Positions 1-8,683 of a stretch of DNA of 30,687 bases are shown in pieces. The notes under the pieces were generated by a model. That model worked only from the letters and a program-made list of their open reading frames with translations, was not told where the DNA came from and ran no database searches. The translations under genes and the position numbers were made by a program. Numbering within the stretch: the stretch's first letter is position 1; every line of letters begins with the position of its first letter. The DNA is from JBAXLO01 sp037134755 (GTDB taxonomy: Bacteria; Bacteroidota; Bacteroidia; Bacteroidales; JACABE01), in NCBI GenBank assembly GCA_037134755.1, contig JBAXLO010000028.1:1-30687 (forward strand). The letters are read 5' to 3'.

Positions 1-105
1 AACAACTTCCTTGTCGGGCAGAACAACTTCCTTGTTGGGCAGAACAACTTCCTTGTTGGGCAGAGCAAAATACTTATTGGGAATGACTAAGATTTAATCG
101 GTGAT
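1..105. repeat. 21-bp tandem array at left edge
   Basis: Three near-identical 21-bp units (1-21, 22-42, 43-63) share the core AACAACTTCCTTG and differ by one C/T. Two decayed units follow (64-84, 85-105), the last carrying TTAATCGGTGAT. The array may continue beyond the window. The stretch from 106 to 298 is plain AT-rich sequence with nothing recognisable. This is one of seven 21-bp-period arrays in gene-free gaps here. Confidence 0.85.
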
Positions 106-298
106 GATATAGAAGAGGGACGTTTATTAAAATTCTTTGAATTGAATTTAATTAACCTTATCAAGAATTTCTCTTACTTTAAAATAAATAAAAAGAAACT
201 TCATTTAAATTATTAAGATTTTGACTTTTGTTTTGAAATATAATCCATAGGGTTTTAATATCTTTTTTAATAAATAAAAAAAATATTCTTTTTTTATG

Positions 299-327
299 TT
301 GAATATTGAAAAGATTAATTACTTTTG
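299..327 (+). promoter_or_regulatory. Bacteroidota promoter upstream of DHOD-like gene
   Basis: TTG at 299-301 is followed after 18 bp by TACTTTTG at 320-327, matching the Bacteroidota -33 (TTTG/TTG) and -7 (TAnnTTTG) pattern. It lies about 70 bp before the ATG at 396. Confidence 0.6.
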
Positions 328-395
328 AGGTGTTCAATCAGTATAGAAAATTTTTAAATATATATCATATAAACAAATCATTAAATTAAGACATT

Positions 396-1430
396 ATGGC
401 AGATTTAAGAACAAAATACATGGGACTTGAACTTAAAAGTCCTGTTATTGCAGGAAGTTCAAGCTTCACTAATTCTATTGATAACATTAAAGAATATGCG
501 GCAAATGGAGCAGGTGCAGTTGTTATCAAATCTATCTTTGAGGAACAAATCAATTTTGAAACAAGTAAACTACTTGAGTCAAATGATGATAGTTTAAAGA
601 CATGGCAAGATGCATTTACAAATATGGTTTTCGATAGACCTTATTTAGATGACGAAGCTTATTTATATATTAGCGACCATGCTCATCAAAAAACCTTGCA
701 AAACTATTTGGATATCATCAAAGAAGCTAAAAAAGTTGTAGATATTCCAATTATTGCCAGCATTAACTGTGTATCGCAATACGATTGGCATTATTTTGCT
801 AAAAGAATTCAGGATGCTGGTGCTGATGCTATTGAATTAAATGTATATGTATTACCTTCAGATTTTAATCATACAGCCGAAGTTAACGAAGCTATTTATA
901 CAACAATTACCGAAGAGATTAAGAAGTTTATTACCATTCCTTTTGCTTTAAAAATAGGTTATTACTTCTCGGGGATGGCTAATAGCTTACAAAAACTATC
1001 TAATACAGGAGTTAGTGCTTTGGTATTGTTCAACAAGCCTTACAATCCTGATATCGATCTTGATAATCTTTGCCTGATTGATAATAAAATATTAAGCAAT
1101 AGTAATGATTATTTTCAGATATTAAGATGGATGGCAATACTTTCGGGTAAACTTAATTGCGATCTTTCTGCCACAACAGGAATTCATACATGGGAAGCTG
1201 CTGTTAAGATATTACTTGCAGGAGCTGACAGTTTACAGGTGGTGTCTGCTGTAATTCAGAATGGTCCTAAGGCTATTAAAGAAATAAATGAAGGAATTAG
1301 TAAATGGATGGATGCTCATGGTTTTGAAACTATAAGTGATTTTAAAGGAAAACTTAGTATGACAAATATTAATAATCCAGCCGATTACGAAAGAGTACAA
1401 TTTATGAAACTATATTCTAAAATAGCATAA
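396..1430 (+). CDS. Dihydroorotate dehydrogenase-like flavoprotein
   Basis: This 344-residue protein has the TIM-barrel pattern of class 1 dihydroorotate dehydrogenases, which bind FMN and oxidise dihydroorotate in pyrimidine synthesis. Visible landmarks are the N-terminal LKSPVIAGSS strand, a lysine in AVVIKS (about 45), ASIN (121-124), ELN (147-149), the ALKIG strand (184-188) and the C-terminal phosphate-binding segment ATTGIHTWEAAVKILLAGAD (about 259-278). The last segment departs from the usual GGI motif, and the active-site loop differs from true PyrD, as in the DHOD-like family common in Bacteroidota whose substrate is not settled. I infer a cytosolic flavin oxidoreductase and do not assign pyrD. 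It is a single gene with its own promoter, separated from the next gene by a strong hairpin. Confidence 0.85.
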   Translation: MADLRTKYMGLELKSPVIAGSSSFTNSIDNIKEYAANGAGAVVIKSIFEEQINFETSKLLESNDDSLKTWQDAFTNMVFDRPYLDDEAYLYISDHAHQKTLQNYLDIIKEAKKVVDIPIIASINCVSQYDWHYFAKRIQDAGADAIELNVYVLPSDFNHTAEVNEAIYTTITEEIKKFITIPFALKIGYYFSGMANSLQKLSNTGVSALVLFNKPYNPDIDLDNLCLIDNKILSNSNDYFQILRWMAILSGKLNCDLSATTGIHTWEAAVKILLAGADSLQVVSAVIQNGPKAIKEINEGISKWMDAHGFETISDFKGKLSMTNINNPADYERVQFMKLYSKIA

Positions 1431-1448
1431 TATCATACCTATTATTAT

Positions 1449-1487
1449 AGAAATGCTTTTTGTATTAGCTATGCAAAAAGCATTTCT
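1449..1487 (+). terminator. Strong hairpin after DHOD-like gene
   Basis: A perfect 14-bp inverted repeat (AGAAATGCTTTTTG at 1449-1462 against its complement at 1474-1487, loop 11 nt) starts 18 nt after the stop codon. The tail TATGTTTAATAAA is only weakly T-rich. It could be an inefficient terminator or a processing or attenuation hairpin, because no clear promoter is seen before the next gene 23 nt downstream. Confidence 0.6.
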
Positions 1488-1510
1488 TATGTTTAATAAA
1501 TAAGTAATTA

Positions 1511-2140
1511 ATGAAAATAAAGAACTTCTCGCTTCTTACGCTAACCTTGCTACTTATCATAACATTATCATTTAATAATGGTAACAGCCAAACCAATTCA
1601 CAAAAATATATTGAAGAAATAAAAGCTTATCAAGACACCATGAATATGGAGTTTGCTGATATAAAAAAGTCACCTTTAAATGATGAAGATATTGTTCATT
1701 TTAAAAAGTTAAACTTCTACCCTACTGATAGTAATTATAAATTTACAGCAAAGTTTAAATTAAGTATGGGAGAGTTTCCTTTCCCCATGAAGACTACAAC
1801 TTCGCGCAAACCTATGTATGTTAAATATGGAGAAGTTACTTTTGAATTCAAAAGCATTATATATAAATTAAATGTATATCAAAACCTTGATCTGATTAAA
1901 AAGGAAGGATATTTAGATTATCTTTTCCTACCCTTTACTGACCTTACCAATGGTTTTGAAACCTATGGCGGAGGCAGATATATTGATTTAAAGATCCCGG
2001 AAGGGGATACTATTGTTATAGATTTTAATAAATGTTACAATCCTTATTGTGCATACAATCATAAATACTCCTGCCCTATTCCACCCGAAGATAATCGTTT
2101 GGAGTTAGAAGTAAAAGCAGGTGTAAAGAAATATCATTAA
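1511..2140 (+). CDS. DUF1684 secreted protein
   Basis: This 209-residue protein begins with a signal peptide (Lys-rich start, hydrophobic run at about 7-20, cleavage near 24-27), so it is probably exported to the periplasm. The rest matches DUF1684: a central beta-rich part with RKPMYVKYGEVTFEF, then LFLPFTDLTNGFETYGGGRY, and the C-terminal hallmark DFNKCYNPYCAY...CPIPPEDNRLELEVKAG. The N-terminal helix with EIKAYQDTMNMEFAD is also typical. The biochemical function of DUF1684 is not known, and I infer none. The length is normal for the family. The gene follows the DHOD-like gene on the same strand across a hairpin and may be read through from it. Confidence 0.85.
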   Translation: MKIKNFSLLTLTLLLIITLSFNNGNSQTNSQKYIEEIKAYQDTMNMEFADIKKSPLNDEDIVHFKKLNFYPTDSNYKFTAKFKLSMGEFPFPMKTTTSRKPMYVKYGEVTFEFKSIIYKLNVYQNLDLIKKEGYLDYLFLPFTDLTNGFETYGGGRYIDLKIPEGDTIVIDFNKCYNPYCAYNHKYSCPIPPEDNRLELEVKAGVKKYH

Positions 2141-2245
2141 TATATTAAAAAAACATATTATTTATTAGAATAAGATAATACAAATGAAACAAATTAAGGT
2201 TAATGCTATAATTATTAAAATTGAATCTTTAAATCTTAAAAGAAA

Positions 2246-2285
2246 ACCTTATAGCGGTATAATTGTTATTGAATAGCCATAAGGT
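2246..2285. other. Hairpin in 5' region of DUF4838 gene
   Basis: ACCTTAT at 2246-2252 pairs with ATAAGGT at 2279-2285; with one mismatch the stem extends to 10 positions around a loop of about 20 nt. It sits 21 nt before the ATG at 2307 with no T-run, so it may be a leader structure. The evidence is weak. Confidence 0.3.
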
Positions 2286-2306
2286 ATTATTAATTAAATC
2301 ATAGAA

Positions 2307-4580
2307 ATGGATATTAAGAGAGCTTTCAGATATTGCACTGTACTACTTATTGCTGTATTATTTTACACCAATTCGTATTCGGCTCCTAATGTTAATTTCT
2401 TTAGTGATGGAAAAACTGATTATGTAATCCTTGTCCCTCAAAATGCTTCCGACAAATGCAGAAATGCTATAGATAATCTGCGCGATTATGTAAAGAAAAT
2501 GACCGGTATTATGATTCCATGTACTGATAATATGACTGCTAAATGCAGTTATATTATCTTTGAAGAAGGAAAATCTTCTGACAAAACTTTTAATACAAAT
2601 ATACTAAAAGAAGATGGTTTCAGAATCAAAACAGTTAATAATTACATCTATTTTACTGCACGTTCGGGGCAAGGACTAATTAATGCTGTTTATACTTTTC
2701 TTGATAAATATCTTGGTTGTCGTTATTATTCAAGTGATGCACTTTATATCCCTCATAAAGGGAATATTAAACTTCCTGTTATTAATGATGTTCAAAATCC
2801 GCAACTTAATTTCCGTGTTGTTCATTACCATAGTGCTTATGATAAAGATTATGCTGCATGGCATAAACTAAATAATTCAACCGAACAACGTATATCTAAT
2901 GAATGGGGGTTGTGGGTTCATACGATGCTTAGGCTAGTTTCGCCTGATAAGTATTTTGCTGCTCATCCAGAGTATTATGCATATAGAAATGGTGCAAGAG
3001 TCCGCGGACAACTTTGTCTTTCGAATCCTGAAGTTGTTAAAATAACTATTGAGAGTTTGAAAAGACTTATGAGAGAAAATCCTAAAGCAAAGTATTGGTC
3101 GGTAAGCCAGATGGATAACGAACAATATTGCCAGTGTAATAAATGCCGTGCAATTGATTCTCTCGAAGGTTCGCACTCAGGTAGTATTATTCATTTTATG
3201 AACAAACTAGCTGTTGCTTTTCCTACCAAAACGCTCTCTACATTAGCGTATAAATATAGTCGTACTGCCCCAAAATATGTAAGACCTGCTAAGAATGTAA
3301 ACATAGTATTATCTACTTACGAAGCTACACGAAACAAACCTATTGAATCAGAGAATGAACCCTTAAGTATTTTTCATGATCTTAAGAGTTGGAAGAAGAT
3401 CACTAATAACATTATGATTTGGGATTATGTAACTAACTTTTCGCATTTATTGTCTCCATTTCCTAATTTTCATACTTTAAAACCTAATATTGATTTGTTT
3501 GTAAACAACAATGCAAAGATGATATTTGAACAGGGGTATCCTGGGAAAGGTGGTGAATTTAATGAACTTAGATGTTATATACTTGCTAAGCTTTTGTGGA
3601 ATCCCAATGAGGATATTGATAATCTGATGAATGATTTCCTTACGGGATATTATGGTGCTGCGGTTTATTATATCCGTCAATACATTGATATTTCGCGTCA
3701 AGCAATTATTGATTCAGATATTCCATTGACTATTTATGATCATCCTGCTATACATAAGGAAGGATATTTGTCGCCTGCGATGCTTGATAAATATATTAAT
3801 ATTTTTAATAAAGCTTTGGAAAGTGTAAAGGATAACGAAGTATTATATAGTAGAGTGGAGCGTGCTTTTCAACCCGTAAGATATGCTTGGCTTGAAATTA
3901 GTAAGGAGGCTGTTTTTACTAATGATTGGATATTTACAAAAGAATTTAATAGTATCTATAAATTAAAACCTCAAGCCGGTAGTATGCTAGAAAAGTTTTA
4001 TAAGATAGCTAGCAAATATGGCCCTGAAACCTTGCACGAAGATAGTTATACTCCATTAGAGTATTATACTGATATGAAAAATTATTTTAACAATGCTGTG
4101 GTACAACATCTGGCTGTTGGCAAAAAGATTACTTTCGAATCAAAATATGCAAATGCTTATCAGGCCAACGGACCTAATAGTTTGATTGATGGGGTTAGAG
4201 GCACCGAAGATTATCAGATATTATGGCAAGGTTGGCAAGGCGAAGATGTGGTAGCTACTATTGATCTGGAATCTTCGCAAGATGTAAAAATGCTTGAAAT
4301 TACTTGTCTTGATGATGAAAAAAGCAGGATATTAGCTCCCGAAAGTATTAAAGTTGAAGTATCAAATGATGGCAGTAATTTTATAAATGCAGGCTTTTAT
4401 GCTAATGCATCTGCAAGATTTAAAATACCTAAACAGGTTGTTAAATTTACAGTTCCTTTAGTTCAGCAATACAAAACACGATATCTCAAAGTTACTATTA
4501 AGAATATTGGTAAACTACCTGCCTGGAGAGGAATGAATGCTGAGACTTGGCTTTTTGTTGACGAAATAGTTGTTAAATAA
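2307..4580 (+). CDS. Secreted DUF4838 glycosidase-like protein with C-terminal discoidin-like domain
   Basis: This 757-residue protein has a signal peptide (about 1-25). Residues 28-170 resemble the small alpha/beta domain placed before the barrel in GH20- and GH67-type enzymes (LINAVYTFLDKYLGCRYYSSD). Residues of about 190-470 match DUF4838, with WVHTMLRLVSPDKYFAAHPE and the Cys-rich motif DNEQYCQCNKC (270-280), which may hold a metal or disulfides. The last 140 or so residues (AVGKKITFESKYANAYQANG through KYLKVTIKNIG) look like an F5/8 type C carbohydrate-binding domain. I infer a periplasmic or surface polysaccharide-acting enzyme; substrate unknown. It is 16 nt before the TonB-C gene and probably cotranscribed with it. 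Confidence 0.8.
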   Translation: MDIKRAFRYCTVLLIAVLFYTNSYSAPNVNFFSDGKTDYVILVPQNASDKCRNAIDNLRDYVKKMTGIMIPCTDNMTAKCSYIIFEEGKSSDKTFNTNILKEDGFRIKTVNNYIYFTARSGQGLINAVYTFLDKYLGCRYYSSDALYIPHKGNIKLPVINDVQNPQLNFRVVHYHSAYDKDYAAWHKLNNSTEQRISNEWGLWVHTMLRLVSPDKYFAAHPEYYAYRNGARVRGQLCLSNPEVVKITIESLKRLMRENPKAKYWSVSQMDNEQYCQCNKCRAIDSLEGSHSGSIIHFMNKLAVAFPTKTLSTLAYKYSRTAPKYVRPAKNVNIVLSTYEATRNKPIESENEPLSIFHDLKSWKKITNNIMIWDYVTNFSHLLSPFPNFHTLKPNIDLFVNNNAKMIFEQGYPGKGGEFNELRCYILAKLLWNPNEDIDNLMNDFLTGYYGAAVYYIRQYIDISRQAIIDSDIPLTIYDHPAIHKEGYLSPAMLDKYINIFNKALESVKDNEVLYSRVERAFQPVRYAWLEISKEAVFTNDWIFTKEFNSIYKLKPQAGSMLEKFYKIASKYGPETLHEDSYTPLEYYTDMKNYFNNAVVQHLAVGKKITFESKYANAYQANGPNSLIDGVRGTEDYQILWQGWQGEDVVATIDLESSQDVKMLEITCLDDEKSRILAPESIKVEVSNDGSNFINAGFYANASARFKIPKQVVKFTVPLVQQYKTRYLKVTIKNIGKLPAWRGMNAETWLFVDEIVVK

Positions 4581-4596
4581 ATAAAATCTAATATTA

Positions 4597-5433
4597 ATGA
4601 AAAGAATAGTTTTTATAACACTTTTAATAATGCTTACTTTAAAAGTGTTTTCGCAGTATGATACTGCTGTTTATTATAGTAAGTTATATAAAATAGTAAA
4701 ATCATCGGATACTACTGCTAATTATTATGACAAAACTACAATAATTGATAACAATAACTTTAAAATTAATGGACATTATTTAAATAATGGCAAATGGATA
4801 TTAATGTCGAATATTAATGTAAAGAAATTAAATGACACCTCGTATTTATTCTACAATTTTTATTACAATACCAGAGAAAAAGACACGGTATTAAGATGTA
4901 TTAAATTAATTAATAATGCTTACGAAATAAAAGATTACAAAAGGAATATATTAGTTGCTAAAGGTTATAGCAATACAGTTTTTCCTTTACAAAGAGAAGG
5001 CAAATGGGCTTATTATTCATTTGAAAGTGGAATAAAAAACAAGGAATCTAATTATAATAAAAATCAAGAAATAAGTAATAGAAACTGGGATGACAAAGGT
5101 AAAGAAATAAAAGAAAATATTTTTACTTCCGTTGATGTATTACCCGAATATAAAGATGGTTTGAGAGGTTTACAGCAATTCTTTAAAAGCACTATTATAT
5201 ATCCTGCTGATGCAAAAGAAAAAGGATTGTATGGCAATGTAATCGTAACTATAGTTGTTTTGGAAAATGGTGCTATTGATAATTTAAGGATTTTTAAAGG
5301 TATAAGCCCTTCTTTAAATGAAGAAGCATTAAGAGTAGTAAAATTAACTAGTTTTAATTGGAAACCTGCATATATTGATGGTAAAGCTGTAAGGTATCAA
5401 TATAATATACCAGTAATGTTTTCATTAAAATAA
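4597..5433 (+). CDS. TonB C-terminal domain protein with signal peptide
   Basis: The C-terminal 100 residues (about 178-278) are a TonB-C domain: YKDGLRGLQQFFKSTIIYPADA, GNVIVTIVVLENGAID, then KLTSFNWKPAYIDGKAVRYQYNIPVMF, a standard Bacteroidota form. The N-terminus (1-20, ending in VFSQ) looks like a cleavable signal peptide rather than the uncleaved anchor and Pro-rich linker of a classical TonB that docks on ExbBD. Residues 20-175 are a beta-rich part with no motif I recognise. It is 278 residues long. I infer a periplasmic protein that touches a TonB-dependent receptor or acts in envelope assembly; energy transduction is doubtful. It lies 16 nt after the DUF4838 gene. Confidence 0.8.
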   Translation: MKRIVFITLLIMLTLKVFSQYDTAVYYSKLYKIVKSSDTTANYYDKTTIIDNNNFKINGHYLNNGKWILMSNINVKKLNDTSYLFYNFYYNTREKDTVLRCIKLINNAYEIKDYKRNILVAKGYSNTVFPLQREGKWAYYSFESGIKNKESNYNKNQEISNRNWDDKGKEIKENIFTSVDVLPEYKDGLRGLQQFFKSTIIYPADAKEKGLYGNVIVTIVVLENGAIDNLRIFKGISPSLNEEALRVVKLTSFNWKPAYIDGKAVRYQYNIPVMFSLK

Positions 5434-5514
5434 AATACTATTATAGACTTTTGGGGTTTTAGATAAAACAATTATCCGCATAGCAGAAATAGATGTTTTT
5501 TTACTTAACTAAAG

Positions 5515-5544
5515 TAACAAATACTCTTTTTATTATATTTGTTA
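5515..5544 (+). terminator. Possible hairpin terminator after TonB-C gene
   Basis: TAACAAATA at 5515-5523 pairs perfectly with TATTTGTTA at 5536-5544 (9 bp, loop 12 nt). It is AT-only except one pair and has no clear T-tail, so termination is uncertain. Confidence 0.35.
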
Positions 5545-5591
5545 ATTAATAATTCTGTATATTTTATTCAAAATATTTTGTCTATTGATAA

Positions 5592-5780
5592 ACATGTTCA
5601 CTGGAGTGGTAGACATGTTTATCGGAGTGGTAGACATGTTTACTCGAGTGGTAGACATGTTTACTCGAGCGGTAGACATGTTTATCGGAGTGGTAGACAT
5701 GTTTATCGGAGCGGTAGACATGTTTACTCGAGCGGTAGACATGTTTATCGGAGCGGTAGACATGTTTATCGGAGCGTAAA
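5592..5780. repeat. 21-bp tandem array, nine units
   Basis: Nine uninterrupted 21-bp units start with ACATGTTTA. After the start each unit reads either TCGGAG or CTCGAG, then T/C GGTAG, so two main variants alternate irregularly. The first unit (5592-5612) is slightly diverged and the last ends in GTAAA followed by a partial ACATGAC. Because 21 is a multiple of three, several frames stay open on both strands, but no coding potential is credible. The gap 5434-6100 otherwise holds a hairpin (5515-5544), two more ACATGT sites near 5845 and 5866, and the promoter at 6050-6079. Confidence 0.95.
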
Positions 5781-6049
5781 ACATGACTTTTAAAACATAA
5801 ATTATGTCAAATAAATAATACAAAATGCTAAAATAGTGAAACATGTACTCACTATTATAATAAAACATGTTTTGATTTATGTATGAATAACCTATCGAAA
5901 TGGTGTGTTTATACTATTATTTGTTTTAGTATGAAAAAAAGAACTCCATTATTTAGTAAAATAAAACAAAATGAGTATGAAAATCACTAAAAAATAACAA
6001 TCCCTTTAAATCAAAAGTGTTTTCTAAATGTTAAATAACAGAATTATCA

Positions 6050-6079
6050 TTGAAACGAACTGAAATTGTTGTAATTTTG
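6050..6079 (+). promoter_or_regulatory. Bacteroidota promoter of T9SS propeller gene
   Basis: TTG at 6050-6052, a 19-bp spacer and TAATTTTG at 6072-6079 fit the -33/-7 consensus closely. The box ends 21 bp before the ATG at 6101, so the leader would be short. Confidence 0.7.
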
Positions 6080-6100
6080 TAGAAAATTTAGCATAACACA

Positions 6101-8638
6101 ATGAAAACATACAAAGTCATAATTCCTATATTCATATTCCTATTATTACTTGGCAAACATACTGTAGCTCAGCAATGGGTAGATATGATGCTCGACCCTA
6201 AAGTTAACTTCTATGATGTACAAAAAGAATTTAACAGCTATTGGAATGGAAAAGTAATCCCTCGCTCAAAAGGCTGGAAACAATTTAAAAGATGGGAAGA
6301 CTTTGTGGCTCCACGCGTATATCCAACAGGCAATAGAATAGATAACTTAGCTGCCTGGAATGCCTATTATGAATATAAAAAAACACATCAAACAAAAGCA
6401 TTAACATTTACATCATCCAACTGGAAAGCATTAGGACCTTTTGCACCACCAACAGGTGGCGGTGAAGCAGGTAGAGTAAATTGTATAGCATATCATCCAA
6501 CCAATGCAAGTATCATTTATGCAGGTTCTCCGGGGGGAGGATTATGGGTAACTACTAATGGAGGAGGAACATGGGGGCCTCTTACTGATAATTTACCAGA
6601 TATTGGGGTATCTGATATCGTTGTAGATTACTCTAATCCAAGTACAATTTATATTGCTACAGGCGATGGTGATGGAAACGACACCTATACTATTGGAATA
6701 TTAAAATCAACAGATGGTGGTGCTACATTTAATACTACAGGTTTAACATGGCCTGTAACAATGAATAGATTAATCAGTAAAATATTGATAAATCCATTGA
6801 ATCCAAACTCATTATTTGCAGCTACATCTTACGGTATTTTAAAAACTACAGATGCTGGTGCAACCTGGCATAATCTTACTTTTGATTTTACCAGAGATAT
6901 TTGTTTTAAACCCGGTGATACTACTATAATGTATGCTGCCACCAAAAATCTTTTTTATAAATCAATTGATGGTGGTGCTCATTTTAGTTTTAAAAACTTA
7001 CCTATAACGGGTTATGCAGTAAGTAGAATCGAAATTGGTGTTACTCCTGCAAATCCAAATTATGTATATATATTAACCGGAAATAATGCGGATCAAAGTT
7101 TTGGTGGTATTTATCGTTCGACTGATGCTGGCGAAACTTTTACTACAAGAACCACTACTCCAAATATTTTAGATTGGTCAACTGATGGTTCAGGTACTGG
7201 TGGACAGGCATGGTATGATCTTTCTTTAGCTGTTTCAAAAACAAATGCAGAAGAAGTATATACCGGAGGAGTTAATATTTGGAAATCTACTAATGGAGGC
7301 ACTAGTTTGAGCATAGTTGCGCATTGGTATGGTGCTAATAACAAACCTTATGTACATGCAGATGTCCATTGTTTAAGGTTTTCACCGTCAAATGTGTTAT
7401 ATGCAGGTACTGATGGTGGGGTTTCAAATACAAGTAATGGAGGTTCAAGCTGGACTACTATTAATAATGGATTTTCTATTGGTCAAATGTATCGTTTAAG
7501 TGCCTCAGTTACTAATCCTGCCGAAGTTATTACAGGATGGCAAGACAATGGCACTAATCTCTTAAACGGAACATGGAAACAAGTAGTAGGTGGTGATGGA
7601 ATGGACTGTATAATAGATTATAGTAATCCTACATATATGTATGCTTCCTTACCTAATGGAAGTTTGCAGGCATCTACTAATGGAGGTAGTAATTTTTCTA
7701 ATATCTCGAGCAATCTTCCAACTCCTGATTCAGGTGCATGGGTTACTCCTATTGCAATACACCCAACTGTTCCGGCAACTATTTACGCTGGTTTTACTAA
7801 TGTTTGGAAATCTACAAACAGAGGTCATAACTGGACTAAAATATCTTCTTTTTATAGCCCTAATTATTTAAAAACGTTGGTTATTGCACCTTCAAATGCC
7901 AATTATATTTATGCTGCCACTGATAATATTATTAATAAGACAACTGATGGTGGCACAACATGGACTATTATTTCAAATGGGCTTCCGGGTAATGCTATTA
8001 CTGGTTTAACTATTAGTTCAAGCGATCCTAATATTATATGGGTTACATTATCAGGTTATACTACTGGTCAAAAAGTTTATACTACAAGAGATGGTGGTAC
8101 AACTTGGATTAATTATTCAGGAACTTTGCCTAATATTCCAGCCAATTGTATTAAATATGTTAACCAATCAAAAGAAGCATTGTATATTGGTATGGATGTA
8201 GGTATATATTACACTGATTCAACCATGACTGATTGGGTTTTATATAATAATAATCTCCCTAATGTTATTATTGATGATCTTGAAATCTCTTATTCAACTA
8301 ATAAAATAAAAGCTGCTACATTTGGTAGAGGGCTATGGGAGACACCAATGTGGACTTCTCCTAATCCTATTGAAGAACATAGTAAGGATATTGAAACTTT
8401 AAGTTTCTTTCCTTCCCCTACAACTGGTATAGTGAACTTTAATATCCCTTTAAGTGCCGTAAGGGCAAATATCACTGTTTATAATGCAATTGGAGCCACT
8501 ATTATCTCAAAAGAAATTAATTTAAATAGTAATACTTACCAGCTTGATGTTTCTGATCAGGCCGAAGGCACTTACTTTGTTAATCTTACTATTAAAGGCA
8601 CTAAATATATAGGTAAATTCGTTAAGATAAATAAATAA
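6101..8638 (+). CDS. T9SS-exported sortilin/BNR-type beta-propeller protein
   Basis: This 845-residue protein has a signal peptide (1-23, ending TVAQ). Its body is built of propeller repeats with the Asp-box/BNR motif S/T-x-D/N-G-G-x-T-W, for example STDGGATF, TTDAGATW, STDAGETF, TTDGGTTW and TTRDGGTTW. This is the VPS10/sortilin or xyloglucanase-like fold. The last 79 residues (from about 767, FFPSPTTGIVNF to KYIGKFVKINK) are a type A T9SS sorting domain, so the protein should cross the outer membrane by T9SS and lose that domain. I see no catalytic residues that would settle whether it is a glycosidase or a binding or adhesive protein. It has its own promoter and a GldN-like lipoprotein gene 45 nt downstream. 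Confidence 0.9.
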   Translation: MKTYKVIIPIFIFLLLLGKHTVAQQWVDMMLDPKVNFYDVQKEFNSYWNGKVIPRSKGWKQFKRWEDFVAPRVYPTGNRIDNLAAWNAYYEYKKTHQTKALTFTSSNWKALGPFAPPTGGGEAGRVNCIAYHPTNASIIYAGSPGGGLWVTTNGGGTWGPLTDNLPDIGVSDIVVDYSNPSTIYIATGDGDGNDTYTIGILKSTDGGATFNTTGLTWPVTMNRLISKILINPLNPNSLFAATSYGILKTTDAGATWHNLTFDFTRDICFKPGDTTIMYAATKNLFYKSIDGGAHFSFKNLPITGYAVSRIEIGVTPANPNYVYILTGNNADQSFGGIYRSTDAGETFTTRTTTPNILDWSTDGSGTGGQAWYDLSLAVSKTNAEEVYTGGVNIWKSTNGGTSLSIVAHWYGANNKPYVHADVHCLRFSPSNVLYAGTDGGVSNTSNGGSSWTTINNGFSIGQMYRLSASVTNPAEVITGWQDNGTNLLNGTWKQVVGGDGMDCIIDYSNPTYMYASLPNGSLQASTNGGSNFSNISSNLPTPDSGAWVTPIAIHPTVPATIYAGFTNVWKSTNRGHNWTKISSFYSPNYLKTLVIAPSNANYIYAATDNIINKTTDGGTTWTIISNGLPGNAITGLTISSSDPNIIWVTLSGYTTGQKVYTTRDGGTTWINYSGTLPNIPANCIKYVNQSKEALYIGMDVGIYYTDSTMTDWVLYNNNLPNVIIDDLEISYSTNKIKAATFGRGLWETPMWTSPNPIEEHSKDIETLSFFPSPTTGIVNFNIPLSAVRANITVYNAIGATIISKEINLNSNTYQLDVSDQAEGTYFVNLTIKGTKYIGKFVKINK

Positions 8639-8683
8639 ACTTTTATCAATAACTTTTTATAAATTTATTAAACCAATTTTATT

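Noticed and set aside
5592..5780. CRISPR array
   Set aside because: The units follow each other directly with no unique spacers and there is no cas gene. The same holds for the other arrays.
5539..5868. Several overlapping open frames on both strands with a heptapeptide repeat such as RHVYSSG or MSTTPIN
   Set aside because: They result from a 21-bp repeat, which keeps any stop-free frame open. There is no start context, promoter or homology.
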